DNA of 64,000 nucleotides from Pelagibacterales bacterium SAG-MED05 (GTDB lineage: Bacteria > Pseudomonadota > Alphaproteobacteria > Pelagibacterales > Pelagibacteraceae), in contig JACWDC010000006.1 in the NCBI GenBank assembly GCA_014654415.1, positions 1 through 64,000 of the forward strand. The letters run 5' to 3'. The position numbers and the translations under genes are program-made. Shown here piece after piece: positions 20,848 to 31,091 of the stretch; position 1 is the first letter of the stretch, and every line of letters starts with the position of its first letter. The notes under the pieces were generated by a model. It worked only from the letters and a program-made list of their open reading frames with translations. It was not told where the DNA came from and did not search any database.

Positions 20848-22314
20848 ATGATTGAAAAATCTGAAAAATATTTAATAAACGGAGCAAAAGATAAGTGGGA
20901 AGTAGTAATAGGTCTTGAAGTTCATGCTCAAGTGACTTCAAATTCAAAACTTTTCTCTGGCTCCTCCACAACATTTGGAGCAGAGCCTAATACTCAAGTT
21001 AGTTTAGTCGATTGTGCTTTTCCAGGAATGCTACCCGTGATTAATGAATATTGTGTTCAACAAGCTGTTAAAACAGGATTAGGTTTAAATGCTAAAATAA
21101 ATGCTTATTCAGTTTTCGATAGAAAAAACTATTTTTATGCCGACTTACCTCAAGGCTATCAAATTTCACAATATAAAAATCCTATAGTAGGTGAAGGAGA
21201 AATTACTTTAGATTTGCCTAATGGAAGTAAAAAAGTTGGCATAGAAAGACTTCATTTAGAACAAGATGCAGGGAAAAGTATTCACGATATTGATCTGAGC
21301 AACACATTTGTTGATCTAAACAGATCTGGAGTTGCTCTTATGGAGATAGTGAGCAAACCTGATTTACGATCACCAGATGAAGTGAGTGCATATATTAAAA
21401 AGTTAAGATCTATTATGAAATACTTAGGCACTTGTGATGGAAATATGCAAGAAGGATCTTTAAGAGCCGATGTAAATGTTTCTGTAAGAAAAGAAGGTGA
21501 TACAAAACTAGGAACTAGGTGTGAGATAAAAAATGTAAATTCAATAAAATTTATGCAAATGGCAATTATCTATGAGTCTAAAAGACAGGTAGAGCTTTTA
21601 GAGTCTGGTAAATCAATTGATCAAGAAACAAGGTTATTTGATACAAAGAAAAATGAAACTAGATCTATGAGATCTAAGGAAGACGCTCATGATTATAGGT
21701 ATTTTCCAGATCCAGACTTATTACCGTTAAACTTAGACAAAAAATTAATTGAAAAGATAAGAAAAGATTTACCTGAGCTACCAGATGAGAAGAAAGAAAG
21801 ATTTATCAAAGAACACTCATTAACACCATACGAGGCGAATGTACTAGTTTCTGAAAAAGAAATATCAAATTATTTTGAAGAAGTGATTAAAAGTTCTGAT
21901 AAAAAATTAGCAAAAAATTGGATTATGGGAGATCTTTTTGCTTCATTAAATGAAAAAAATATCTCTATATTGGAATCGCCAATAAAAGCAAAAAAAATGG
22001 CAGAATTAATAGATTCAATAAGTTCAGGTGTTATTTCTGGGAGAACAGCCAAAGAAGTTTTTGAGATTATGAAAGAAACGGGTGAAGATCCAAAACAAAT
22101 TATTGAAAACAAAGGTCTACAACAAAAGAGTGATCCCAAGGAATTAGAAAAAATAATAGATAAAATTTTATCTGATAATAAGGATAAAGCTGAACAGTAT
22201 AAATCTGGTAAAGATAAATTATTTGGTTTTTTTGTAGGTCAAGTAATGAAAGAATCTGGCGGCAAGGCTAACCCTCAGTTGGTTAATGAGATTCTTAAGA
22301 AAAAACTTAAATAA
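20848..22314 (+). CDS. gatB: Asp/Glu-tRNA(Asn/Gln) amidotransferase subunit B
   Basis: [31 protein letters not shown] at 20848. Confidence 0.97.
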   Translation: MIEKSEKYLINGAKDKWEVVIGLEVHAQVTSNSKLFSGSSTTFGAEPNTQVSLVDCAFPGMLPVINEYCVQQAVKTGLGLNAKINAYSVFDRKNYFYADLPQGYQISQYKNPIVGEGEITLDLPNGSKKVGIERLHLEQDAGKSIHDIDLSNTFVDLNRSGVALMEIVSKPDLRSPDEVSAYIKKLRSIMKYLGTCDGNMQEGSLRADVNVSVRKEGDTKLGTRCEIKNVNSIKFMQMAIIYESKRQVELLESGKSIDQETRLFDTKKNETRSMRSKEDAHDYRYFPDPDLLPLNLDKKLIEKIRKDLPELPDEKKERFIKEHSLTPYEANVLVSEKEISNYFEEVIKSSDKKLAKNWIMGDLFASLNEKNISILESPIKAKKMAELIDSISSGVISGRTAKEVFEIMKETGEDPKQIIENKGLQQKSDPKELEKIIDKILSDNKDKAEQYKSGKDKLFGFFVGQVMKESGGKANPQLVNEILKKKLK

Positions 22315-22320
22315 ACTTAA

Positions 22321-22977
22321 ATGGGCTCCAATCTTAAAATTACTGAGAGTATTGAAAAATATATAGAAGAACACAGTCAATCATTACACCCAGTTCAAAA
22401 AGAAATTATTTCTTATAATGAAAGTTTAGGTGAAACTAAAAAATTGCAGATTGCAGTATCTCAGTGCTATTTTTTAGAACTAATTACAAAGGTCACAAAT
22501 TTTAAAAACATTCTTGAAGTGGGTACATTTACGGGTTTAAGCACATTATCAATGGCTTTAGGTTTACCTAAGAATGGAAAAATTATTGCTTTAGATAAAG
22601 ACAGCAAAACAAATCAAGCAGCAGTTAATTTTTTTAAAAAAGCTGGTCAAGAAAATAAAATTAAAACTATTATAAAACCTGCTTTAGAGACATTGAAGGA
22701 ATTAAAAGAAAACAATGAGATTTTTGATTTAGTTTTTATAGATGCTGATAAAGAAAATTACCAAAAATATTATGATTATGGTCTTCAATTAATAAAGAAA
22801 AACGGTTTAATTATAATTGATAATGTTTTATGGCATGGAGAAGTAGCTGATGAAGATAATAATGAAAAATTTACTAAAATTATTAGAGATTTTAATAACT
22901 ATGTTAAAAGAGATAACAGAACTGAACAAATAATTCTCCCTATTGGAGACGGTTTTACAATTTGTAATAAGTTATAA
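22321..22977 (+). CDS. Class I SAM-dependent O-methyltransferase
   Basis: ILEVGTFTGLSTLSMA, DLVFIDADKENYQKYYD, LIIIDNVLWHGEV. Confidence 0.88.
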   Translation: MGSNLKITESIEKYIEEHSQSLHPVQKEIISYNESLGETKKLQIAVSQCYFLELITKVTNFKNILEVGTFTGLSTLSMALGLPKNGKIIALDKDSKTNQAAVNFFKKAGQENKIKTIIKPALETLKELKENNEIFDLVFIDADKENYQKYYDYGLQLIKKNGLIIIDNVLWHGEVADEDNNEKFTKIIRDFNNYVKRDNRTEQIILPIGDGFTICNKL

Positions 22978-23880
22978 TGTTTATTATTTTAGGTTTTTAT
23001 AAATTCAAAAGTTTAAAGTCATTAAAAAAAAATAAAATTATTCTTCAAAAACTGTTTATTCAAAATAAAATTAGGGGAACTCTTATTATTTCAAAAGAAG
23101 GACTAAACGGGACTATATCTGGTAAATCTAAAAGCATTTCATTAATAAGTAAAAAGATTAAAATTTTATTTCAAATTAGAAGTTTTGATAGTGAAAATTT
23201 ATCAAAAAGTGAATTTCAACCATTTCATAGACCTAAAATTAAAATAAAAAAAGAAGTAGTACCAATGGGTTTAAATATATCAACTAAAAATAAAAAAAAT
23301 AATCATATTGATCCTTTGAGATGGAATAATATTATTAAAGAAAAAAATACTTTTATCTTAGACGCAAGAAAACCATTTGAGTATGAACTAGGTAGCTTTA
23401 AGAAAGCTGTTAATCCTAAAGTTAATCATTTCCGAGAGTTTCCTAAATATCTTAATAAATTAGATAAAAGAAATCCTATTGCAATGTTTTGTACGGGTGG
23501 AATTCGCTGTGAAAAGGCCTCGACTTATTTAAATCAAAAAGGATTTGAAAATGTCTTTCAGTTGAAAGGTGGAATTTTAAATTATTTAAAAAAGATAAAG
23601 AAAAAAAGAAAGTATGTGGAAAGGAGAATGTTTTGTTTTCGATAATAGAGTTTCTGTTAAACACGATTTAGCCGTAGGTTCATATTTTATTTGTAGCGGT
23701 TGTAGAAATCCAATTTCTCCAAAAGATAAAAAGTCAAAAAAATATGAGGAAGGTGTTTCGTGTTCTAGATGCTATGACACACTTACTAATACTCAAAAAA
23801 CAAGATTTAGAATGAGACAAAGGCAGATTACCCTTGCTAAACGAGTTGGAAAAAAGCATAAGTTCCAAAAGGAATTTTAA
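22977..23880 (+). CDS. trhO: tRNA uridine(34) hydroxylase / rhodanese-domain protein (TrhO/YceA), interrupted by a frame change at an A7 run
   Basis: N-terminal ORF 22977-23645 (MFCTGGIRCEKAS catalytic loop) and C-terminal ORF in another frame (WKGECFVFDNRVSV...CSGCRNPI...CSRCYDTL) together form one TrhO. Confidence 0.85.
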
Positions 23881-23885
23881 TATTT

Positions 23886-25247
23886 ATGAATTTAACCAAA
23901 GACTCTATTTGGCAATTACTAAGAAAAGTAACTATCCCAGCAAGTACTGGCTCGCTTTTTCAAACTTTTTATAATCTTGTAGATACATATTTTGCGGGAA
24001 GAATTTCACCGGAAGCTCTTGCGGCTATTGCAAAGTCATGGCCTATATATTTCATAGCTATAGCTGTAGCAGTTGGAATTGGAGCAGGGACGACAGCTCT
24101 TATAAGTAATTCAATTGGAGCTAAGGAAGACAAAAAAGCTTCTATGTATGTCGCTCAGTCAATTATTTTTGCAATAGGTATTTCAATTTTTGTTACAATA
24201 TTTGGTTTAAATTTCTCAGATGAACTATTAAGAATTATGGGTTCTAGCGATCAAAGTATTATTTTAACACGCGAATATTTAGATATAATTTTTTATGGAG
24301 CAATTATAGTATTAGTACAATTGTCATTAAATGGAACTCTAAATGCGCAAGGAGATACTAAAAGTTATAGAAACGTTTTAATCTTTACTTTTTTTTTAAA
24401 TATTTTTCTTAATCCACTTTTTATTTTTGGGTATGGTTTTATACCTGCTTTTGGTATCGCTGGATTGGCGATAGCTACTCTTATTTCACAATTTATAGGT
24501 TTAATTTATTTAGCTAACAAAGTTTATTGTTGTAAATTAAAAAAATATTTATATTTAGAATGTTATAAACCAAAGATTGATTACATAAGCACTCTTTTTA
24601 AGCAATCAGTTCCAATTATGTTCACAATGTTAATGATTATGTTTGGTGTGTTTAATATCTTCTATTTCGTTGGACAATTCGGTGAGTTAGCAACGGCGGG
24701 CTATGGTACAGCGGTTAGAATAGAGCAAGTTTTATTGCTACCAGTAATAGGATTAAATACAGCTGTCTTATCAATAGCAGGACAAAATTATGGAGCTAAA
24801 TTACATTTAAGAGTAAAAGAAGTGTATGGAAAAGCACTGATGTTTGGTTCAGGTTTTATGATTTTAGCTGGTATTTTTATTTATTTAACCTCTGAATTGA
24901 TAATATCTTTTTTTACTAGTGATCCTTTAGTAATTCAAAGTGGTGCTCTTTATTTACAAGTAGCAGCTTTAATAGGTCCTGTATATCCAGTATTTTTTAT
25001 AACATCGGCTTTATTTCAAGCCCTCAAAAGACCGACGTATAGTCTATATATGACTATTCTCAGACTTACATTAATACCGTTTTTGTCTTTGTGGTACGTG
25101 ATAAATATAAAAAATGGAGAATACCAAGATATTTTTTATACAATAATGATTACAAATTGGATGATGGGATTAGTAGTCCTAACATTTGTGCCCTTCTTTT
25201 TAAAAAGGGTATTTAAGATTTCTTTTAAAAGATTATTTGTATTCTAG
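23886..25247 (+). CDS. MATE family efflux transporter
   Basis: 12-TM polytopic ORF; LFQTFYNLVDTYFAGRISPEALAAI. Confidence 0.9.
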   Translation: MNLTKDSIWQLLRKVTIPASTGSLFQTFYNLVDTYFAGRISPEALAAIAKSWPIYFIAIAVAVGIGAGTTALISNSIGAKEDKKASMYVAQSIIFAIGISIFVTIFGLNFSDELLRIMGSSDQSIILTREYLDIIFYGAIIVLVQLSLNGTLNAQGDTKSYRNVLIFTFFLNIFLNPLFIFGYGFIPAFGIAGLAIATLISQFIGLIYLANKVYCCKLKKYLYLECYKPKIDYISTLFKQSVPIMFTMLMIMFGVFNIFYFVGQFGELATAGYGTAVRIEQVLLLPVIGLNTAVLSIAGQNYGAKLHLRVKEVYGKALMFGSGFMILAGIFIYLTSELIISFFTSDPLVIQSGALYLQVAALIGPVYPVFFITSALFQALKRPTYSLYMTILRLTLIPFLSLWYVINIKNGEYQDIFYTIMITNWMMGLVVLTFVPFFLKRVFKISFKRLFVF

Positions 25248-25967
25248 TTTATTCTCTAACTTTCTCACAAAATAAGAAACTACTAATATTAAAAGAAGAT
25301 ATTCCAAAATTAAAAAAGTATAAATTTCTAAAGGTCGGTAAGTAGTAGTAACAAGCTCATTAGCTTTTCTAGTTAGATCGCCTATTCCAATAATTGATAC
25401 TAGCGATGACATCTTCAGAACATAGACGAACTGATTGCATAAAGCTGGCAAAACCACTTTTATAGCTTGAGGAAGAATTACAAATCGCATCTTTTTCCAA
25501 AAATCCATTCCAAGCGATCCAGCTACCTCATGCTGACCTTTATTGATTGAATTAATACCTGCTCTAAAAATCTCAGCTTGAAAAGCACTCTCGCTTATTG
25601 TTAGAGCTATTATTCCTGAAACAAAAGGGGAGAAACTGATACCTAGCATTATTGGCAACCCGTAATAGATCCAAAGTATTAAAACTAATAAAGGAACAGC
25701 TCTTACAATTTCTACATATCCTATATTAAAATAAGTTAAAAATTTGTTATTCGATAGAGAAGGTAGAGCAACTATCAATCCAATAATCATAGCTAAGATT
25801 ATTGAAACCACAGAAATATAAATTGTAGTAGTTATTCCACTAATTAAGAATTTAAGATTAGTTAATCCTTCTATATTATTTGGGCTTAGAATATACCAAC
25901 CCCATTCGTAGTTGCTGCTACAACCTTGTAGTATTAAAAAAAAAATAAGATATTTTATAAACTTCAC
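25233..25967 (-). CDS. Polar amino-acid ABC transporter permease
   Basis: LTISESAFQAEIFRAGINSINKGQHEVAGSLGMDFWKKMRFVILPQAIKVVLP EAA loop. Confidence 0.92.
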   Translation of the reverse strand: MKFIKYLIFFLILQGCSSNYEWGWYILSPNNIEGLTNLKFLISGITTTIYISVVSIILAMIIGLIVALPSLSNNKFLTYFNIGYVEIVRAVPLLVLILWIYYGLPIMLGISFSPFVSGIIALTISESAFQAEIFRAGINSINKGQHEVAGSLGMDFWKKMRFVILPQAIKVVLPALCNQFVYVLKMSSLVSIIGIGDLTRKANELVTTTYRPLEIYTFLILEYLLLILVVSYFVRKLENKLEYK

Positions 25968-26008
25968 TTGATTGTTATATTTGTTTGCTGAAGTTAATTA
26001 AACTTAAA

Positions 26009-26779
26009 TTATAAGCTTTTAAGATTGTATTTAGCTAGTAAAGTCTTGAAAAAACCTGAAGATTTTTTATCTTCTATCCATTTACTGATATAATTATTCC
26101 AAGTTTTATCATTTTTTGGAACCATCATTGCTAAAAATGCTGGATTTTTCTCACCATCAGGTACTATTGCTAGCTGAGGGTATTTAACTACTAATTTGTT
26201 TGCCTCTGTCGAACTTGTTATATTTCCATCTGCTCTTCCAGCAAGTACTTCTTGAAAGTCTCTAGCAGGGGCTTCTACTGATTTAAGCTTAGATTTAGGA
26301 AAAAACTCTTTTGCTTTTTCCTCTTGAGATGTTCCTAAAGTTGTTGCTATTGTAACATCTTTATTATTTAACGAACTCCAAGTTGAAAACTTTTTTAAAT
26401 TTTTTTTCAGAACTAATGGAACTGTGCCATATTTATAATAAGTTGTTGTAAAACCAGCTACTTCTGCTCTTTTAGGCGTTTTAGTTACACTTGTTGAAAC
26501 ATCATATCTATCTGCTGTAATCCCGGCAACTATTGTTTTCCATTCAGCAGGAACAAATTTTACTTTAACTCCCATATCTTTTGCTAACTCTCTCATTACA
26601 TCAATATCAAATCCTTTATATTTATTCGTTGCAGGATCTTTCATTGACATTGGGTCCCAGTCCCCAGTTGTGCCAACTCTCAATTCACCTTTTTTTTTGA
26701 TTGAATCTAGTTTTGATGCTGCTTGAGCGCCTGTAGCTAAAAATAATATTAGTACAATTGAGAATATTTTTTTAATCAT
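26009..26779 (-). CDS. Amino-acid ABC transporter periplasmic binding protein (family 3)
   Basis: Signal peptide then [22 protein letters not shown]...[15 protein letters not shown]. Confidence 0.9.
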   Translation of the reverse strand: MIKKIFSIVLILFLATGAQAASKLDSIKKKGELRVGTTGDWDPMSMKDPATNKYKGFDIDVMRELAKDMGVKVKFVPAEWKTIVAGITADRYDVSTSVTKTPKRAEVAGFTTTYYKYGTVPLVLKKNLKKFSTWSSLNNKDVTIATTLGTSQEEKAKEFFPKSKLKSVEAPARDFQEVLAGRADGNITSSTEANKLVVKYPQLAIVPDGEKNPAFLAMMVPKNDKTWNNYISKWIEDKKSSGFFKTLLAKYNLKSL

Positions 26780-26855
26780 ATACTTTTTATTAACCAATCT
26801 TATTATCTTTTTCGATTTGCAATTTGACCCACTTTAATAATTAAAATTAAAAAGG

Positions 26856-26885
26856 TTGACTAAAGGGTAGTTTATCATCTATAAA
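26856..26885 (+). promoter_or_regulatory. Putative umuDC promoter
   Basis: TTGACT (26856-26861), 18-nt spacer, TATAAA (26880-26885). Confidence 0.5.
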
Positions 26886-26900
26886 GAACAAAACAAGAAC
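26886..26900 (+). promoter_or_regulatory. Putative LexA/SOS operator of alphaproteobacterial type (GAAC-N7-GAAC)
   Basis: GAACAAAACAAGAAC directly after the -10, 4 bp before the umuD ATG; reverse complement of GTTC-N7-GTTC. Confidence 0.75.
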
Positions 26901-26904
26901 ACTT

Positions 26905-27300
26905 ATGAAGCTAACAATACCGTTTTATTTACACAAAGTAGGAGCAGGGTTCCCTTCTCCAGCCACGGATTACATTGAAGATGACATAGATCTAAACTCA
27001 CACCTTATAACAAATGCTCCAGCTACTTTCATTATAAGAGTACAAGGCAAGTCAATGACGAATGTTGGAATATATGACGGAGATTTATTAATAGTGGATA
27101 AAAGTTTAAATCCAAAAAATTTTTCTACAGTAATAGCGAATATTAACGAAGAGCTTGTTGTTAAAACATTGGTTAAAAGTAAGGGAGATAACCATCTAAC
27201 ATCTGGATCAAAAAATAGATCAGATAAAATTAACTTAACAGATAATCCAGAAATAATAATTTGGGGAGTCGTAACGTATGTCATTCACAAACAACAGTAA
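26905..27300 (+). CDS. umuD: UmuD-like S24 peptidase, SOS mutagenesis
   Basis: VQGKSMTNVGIYDGDLLIVDKSL; VVKTLVK; followed by umuC. Confidence 0.92.
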   Translation: MKLTIPFYLHKVGAGFPSPATDYIEDDIDLNSHLITNAPATFIIRVQGKSMTNVGIYDGDLLIVDKSLNPKNFSTVIANINEELVVKTLVKSKGDNHLTSGSKNRSDKINLTDNPEIIIWGVVTYVIHKQQ

Positions 27301-28555
27301 AAATAAAATTGCACTAATTGACTGTAATTCTTTTTATGTTTCATGCGAAAGATTATTTAATCCAAAAATTCAAAATATGCCAGTTGTTGTACTATCTAAT
27401 AATGATGGTTGTGTAATATCAAGATCTATAGAGGCAAAAAAAATTGGAATTAAGATGGGTGAACCATATTTTAAAGTTAAAGATTTAGTTAAAAAAAATA
27501 ATGTTCAAATATTTTCTTCAAATTATTCTTTATACGGAGATTTATCTAGAAGAGTGATGAGAATTTTGAAAGGTTTTTCTGATAAAATTGAAATTTATTC
27601 TATAGATGAAGCATTTTTAGATTTATCATATGTAAAAGATGATCAAGTCAAAGAATATGGAAAAAAAATAAGAGATCTAGTTTTAAAATGGACAGGAATT
27701 CCAACTAGCGTAGGAATTTCGAGTACAAAAACTTTAAGTAAAATTGCAAATCATATAGCAAAAAAAAATGAGGAAGGTGTAATATTTTTGAAAGACAATA
27801 TTGATAATACATTAAGAAATTTTGATATTGCAGATGTTTGGGGAGTAGGAAAACAATTATCTAAATTGTATAAAAAAAATGGAATTGATAATGCTTATAA
27901 TCTTAAGAATATTTCAAATACATGGGTCAAAAAAAGCACAAATGTATTAGGTGCAAAAACAGTAATGGAACTAAGGGGGACTGCTTGTATTAACTTAGAA
28001 ACACAAGAAACAAAAAGAAAAAGTTGTTGTGTGTCTAGATCGTTTGGAAAAAAAGTAGAAAGTTTAGAAAAGTTAAGAGAATCTGTAACAACACATTGTC
28101 TGAATGCAGCAGAAAAAATTAGAACAGATAAACAAACAACGAGAGCAATAACAGTATTTATAAGAACAAGTCCTTTCGATAAAAATAGAAAATATTATTC
28201 AAATTCTATTACTATTGATTTACCAGTCGCCACAAGTAATAGTCTAGAGCTAGTAAAAGAGGCAATTAAAGGATTAATAAAAATATATAGATACGGATAT
28301 TTTTATCAAAAAACTGGGATTATTTTATCTAAATTAAATGATAGTTGTGAAAAAGAATTTAATTTATTAGCACCAATTATGGAAAATAGATCCCACACAT
28401 TAATGAAAGCAATAGATTTCACAAATGCTAAATATGGAAGAAACGCTATTAGTATAGCTCAAGCAGGAGTTAATAATAGTTGGAAAATGAGAAGAGAACA
28501 TTCATCAAAAATAGATACAGCTTCATTTGACTCTTTGCCAAAAATTAGTGTATAA
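27278..28555 (+). CDS. umuC: DNA polymerase V catalytic subunit UmuC (Y-family)
   Basis: ALIDCNSFYVSCERLFNP, YSIDEAFLDLS, GIPTSVGISSTKTLSKIANH. Confidence 0.96.
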   Translation: MSFTNNSKNKIALIDCNSFYVSCERLFNPKIQNMPVVVLSNNDGCVISRSIEAKKIGIKMGEPYFKVKDLVKKNNVQIFSSNYSLYGDLSRRVMRILKGFSDKIEIYSIDEAFLDLSYVKDDQVKEYGKKIRDLVLKWTGIPTSVGISSTKTLSKIANHIAKKNEEGVIFLKDNIDNTLRNFDIADVWGVGKQLSKLYKKNGIDNAYNLKNISNTWVKKSTNVLGAKTVMELRGTACINLETQETKRKSCCVSRSFGKKVESLEKLRESVTTHCLNAAEKIRTDKQTTRAITVFIRTSPFDKNRKYYSNSITIDLPVATSNSLELVKEAIKGLIKIYRYGYFYQKTGIILSKLNDSCEKEFNLLAPIMENRSHTLMKAIDFTNAKYGRNAISIAQAGVNNSWKMRREHSSKIDTASFDSLPKISV

Positions 28556-28562
28556 AAATTAA

Positions 28563-28627
28563 CAACGGGGTGTCTAAAAGACTGAGATTATACCCGACGA
28601 ACCTGGCCGGTAATTCAGTAAGGGAGC
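28563..28627 (+). ncRNA. TPP riboswitch (THI element)
   Basis: ACGGGGTGTCTAAAAGACTGAGATTATACCCGACGAACCTGGCCGGTAATTCAGTAAGGGAGC: CTGAGA and GAACCTG/GGTAAT signatures. Confidence 0.92.
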
Positions 28628-28630
28628 ACA

Positions 28631-30082
28631 ATGAAAACAGCATACGCATCAATACAAACATCGCTAACAGTAACAGTTATAGTAGGTCTTTTTTTTATAG
28701 GACTTGGGTATTTAAATTCAAAAAAAACAACTAATAACAAAAATTACATAGTTGGAGACAGAGATGAAAATATCTTTTCTTTAACAGCAAGTTTAACTGC
28801 TTCTGCACTAGGAGCATGGATACTATTTGGACCAGCTTCAGCAGCAACGTGGGGCGGAATAGGGGCCGTAACAGGATACGCCCTAGGCACAGCAGCACCT
28901 ATGGTATTTTTATATAACTTTGGACCAAAAATAAGGAAAGAATTTCCTAATGGCTTAACATTGACTGGGTTCATTAAAAAAAGATTTGGTTTAGGAGTAC
29001 TTAAAATCACTTTATTTCTAATATTATTTTACTTAACAATATTTTTAATAGCAGAAGTAACAGCGATAGCGTCTTTGTTAAACTTCATATCTCAAGTGCC
29101 ATTATGGATCACAGCAGGTGTTACTTTAATGATCTGTTTACTTTATATATTGAGAGGTGGATTTAAACTTTCAATTATTACTGATAAATATCAGTTTAGT
29201 TTTATTATTCTAATTATTATAGCTTCAGTATTTATAATCTTAGGAAATATAGATTTATCAAGTTACGAAACAATTAAAAAAAATTCTCCTAATTTAATTG
29301 ATATAAATTATTTACCTAATTATACAGCCGGATTAACTTTTTTTATTGCTGTAGCAGCAACAAATTTGTTTCATCAGGGTAATTGGCAAAGAGTTTTTTC
29401 TGCAAAAAATAATTCTATCTTAAAATCAAGTTTAATTTATTCATCTATAATTGTTTTCTTTATTGTTTTTTGGATGGGTTATTCAGGATTAATATCTTAT
29501 TCCTTAAATTCAAAGGTCATACCTGATTTAGCTTTCTTTGATTTAATTCTTAACAATAATAGTTCCCTTGTAATTATTGGCATATTAATTTTAGCATTAT
29601 CTTTGACTTTAAGTACGATTGATACGTTAATCAATGCTATATCAAGTTTGATTATTGTCGATGGAACTCAAATCAATAGATCTTTAAGTGGCAAAGAAAT
29701 TAAAACTAAAGCAAATATAATAATATTACTTTTAAGTTTATTAGTTTTTATTTTAGCATCCAGAGGTTATAGCATTCTGTACTTATTTTTATTAGCTGAT
29801 TTATTATGTTGTTCTGCGGTAATCACGATTTTTTATGGTTTTTTTAATAAGAAAGTTAATTCAAAGTTAGCAGCGTCATCTATCTATTGTGGTCTTATAT
29901 TTGGATTATTATTCTTTCCAAATATAGATTTTCAGAGCAGTATATTAGTTGGAAATTTATTTTCTTTAGATTATTTTAACTCTTTTGTAAAAATGAATTT
30001 ATTATTTATTTCATTTCTAGTTTCATTACTTGCTCCATTAATAGTCTTATTTATTTATTCCTTACGTAATTCATTTAGATAA
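28631..30082 (+). CDS. thiV: Sodium:solute symporter family protein, probable thiamin-precursor (HMP) transporter ThiV
   Basis: 13-TM SSS-type ORF directly under a TPP riboswitch, matching the described SAR11 thiV arrangement. Confidence 0.8.
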   Translation: MKTAYASIQTSLTVTVIVGLFFIGLGYLNSKKTTNNKNYIVGDRDENIFSLTASLTASALGAWILFGPASAATWGGIGAVTGYALGTAAPMVFLYNFGPKIRKEFPNGLTLTGFIKKRFGLGVLKITLFLILFYLTIFLIAEVTAIASLLNFISQVPLWITAGVTLMICLLYILRGGFKLSIITDKYQFSFIILIIIASVFIILGNIDLSSYETIKKNSPNLIDINYLPNYTAGLTFFIAVAATNLFHQGNWQRVFSAKNNSILKSSLIYSSIIVFFIVFWMGYSGLISYSLNSKVIPDLAFFDLILNNNSSLVIIGILILALSLTLSTIDTLINAISSLIIVDGTQINRSLSGKEIKTKANIIILLLSLLVFILASRGYSILYLFLLADLLCCSAVITIFYGFFNKKVNSKLAASSIYCGLIFGLLFFPNIDFQSSILVGNLFSLDYFNSFVKMNLLFISFLVSLLAPLIVLFIYSLRNSFR

Positions 30083-30927
30083 ATCACAACTGCTATCCAA
30101 ATAAAAATAAAGCTTATAAATTTATGAATATCTAAAGGTTCTCCATAATAATAAAAACCTAAAAAAAATTGTGCTGTTGGAGTTAAGAAAAAAATCATAC
30201 TTGCAGGCCCAATACCTATAAAATTAAATCCTTTTGTGTACCAAAAAAGAGGAACTAAAGTCATTAAGCCTGACCAAAATAAATAAAAAGATAAAACAGG
30301 CTCATTTGTTGAGAAAATAATTGTACTTTTGATAGACAAATAAGAAAACAGAATCAGAGCAAAAGGAGTCATTAGTAAGGTTTCTACTAAAAGACCTATA
30401 TCAGAAGAAACATTTATTTTTTTTCTTATAAGGCCATATAAACTAAAAGTAATCGCGACGGTTATTCCAATCCATGGGACAGCCTTTAATTGATATAAAA
30501 GATAAATTAAAGACAAAATTACTAATCCAACAGAGATAATTTTATTTTTATTATAAGTTTCTTTTAAAAAGATAATCCCTAAGAAAACACTTAAAATAGG
30601 AAATATGTAATAACCTAAACTGCCATCTAAAAGATTATTGGTGCTTACTGCATAAAGCCACGTAAACCAATTTATTGTTATTAGTGTCCCAGTTAAAAAA
30701 AATATAAATACATTTTTTGGTTTTTTGATTATATTTTTAAATTCAGACCATTTAGAATAATAGAAAGTCGTAATTATTAGAAGTAGTGCAGTCCATATTG
30801 TTCTATGAATTGTTAGCTCTAAAGGTGAGGCAAAAGATACAAATTTAAAATAAAACACCCCTATAACACCCCACCAAAGAGATGCTCCAATTGTAAATAA
30901 TGAACCCTCTACTAAGTTTTTCTTCAT
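30055..30927 (-). CDS. rarD: EamA/RarD family transporter
   Basis: GVIGVFYFKFVSFASPLELTIHRTIWTALLL RarD-like. Confidence 0.85.
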   Translation of the reverse strand: MKKNLVEGSLFTIGASLWWGVIGVFYFKFVSFASPLELTIHRTIWTALLLIITTFYYSKWSEFKNIIKKPKNVFIFFLTGTLITINWFTWLYAVSTNNLLDGSLGYYIFPILSVFLGIIFLKETYNKNKIISVGLVILSLIYLLYQLKAVPWIGITVAITFSLYGLIRKKINVSSDIGLLVETLLMTPFALILFSYLSIKSTIIFSTNEPVLSFYLFWSGLMTLVPLFWYTKGFNFIGIGPASMIFFLTPTAQFFLGFYYYGEPLDIHKFISFIFIWIAVVIYLNELRKE

Positions 30928-30955
30928 TTGACCATTTTTTAGATTGATTTATAAG
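30928..30955 (+). promoter_or_regulatory. Putative promoter of tRNA-Ser
   Basis: TTGACC, 16-nt spacer, TATAAG, about 40 nt before the tRNA. Confidence 0.4.
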
Positions 30956-30996
30956 TTAATTATTTAATAAATAGTACTAAATAAATCTGGTTATTT

Positions 30997-31088
30997 GGAA
31001 GAGTGGGTGAGCGGTTGAAACCAGTTGGTTGCTAACTAACCGTACGAGTAATATCGTACCGAGAGTTCGAATCTCTCCTCTTCCGCCA
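30997..31088 (+). tRNA. tRNA-Ser (anticodon GCU)
   Basis: GGAAGAG...CTCTTCC acceptor, long variable arm, TTGCTAA anticodon loop, encoded CCA. Confidence 0.95.
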
Positions 31089-31091
31089 AAG

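Noticed and set aside
26905-30082. umuDC-thiV as a horizontally acquired island
   Set aside because: No integrase, direct repeats or tRNA-bounded insertion seen; base composition looks the same as the flanks by eye.
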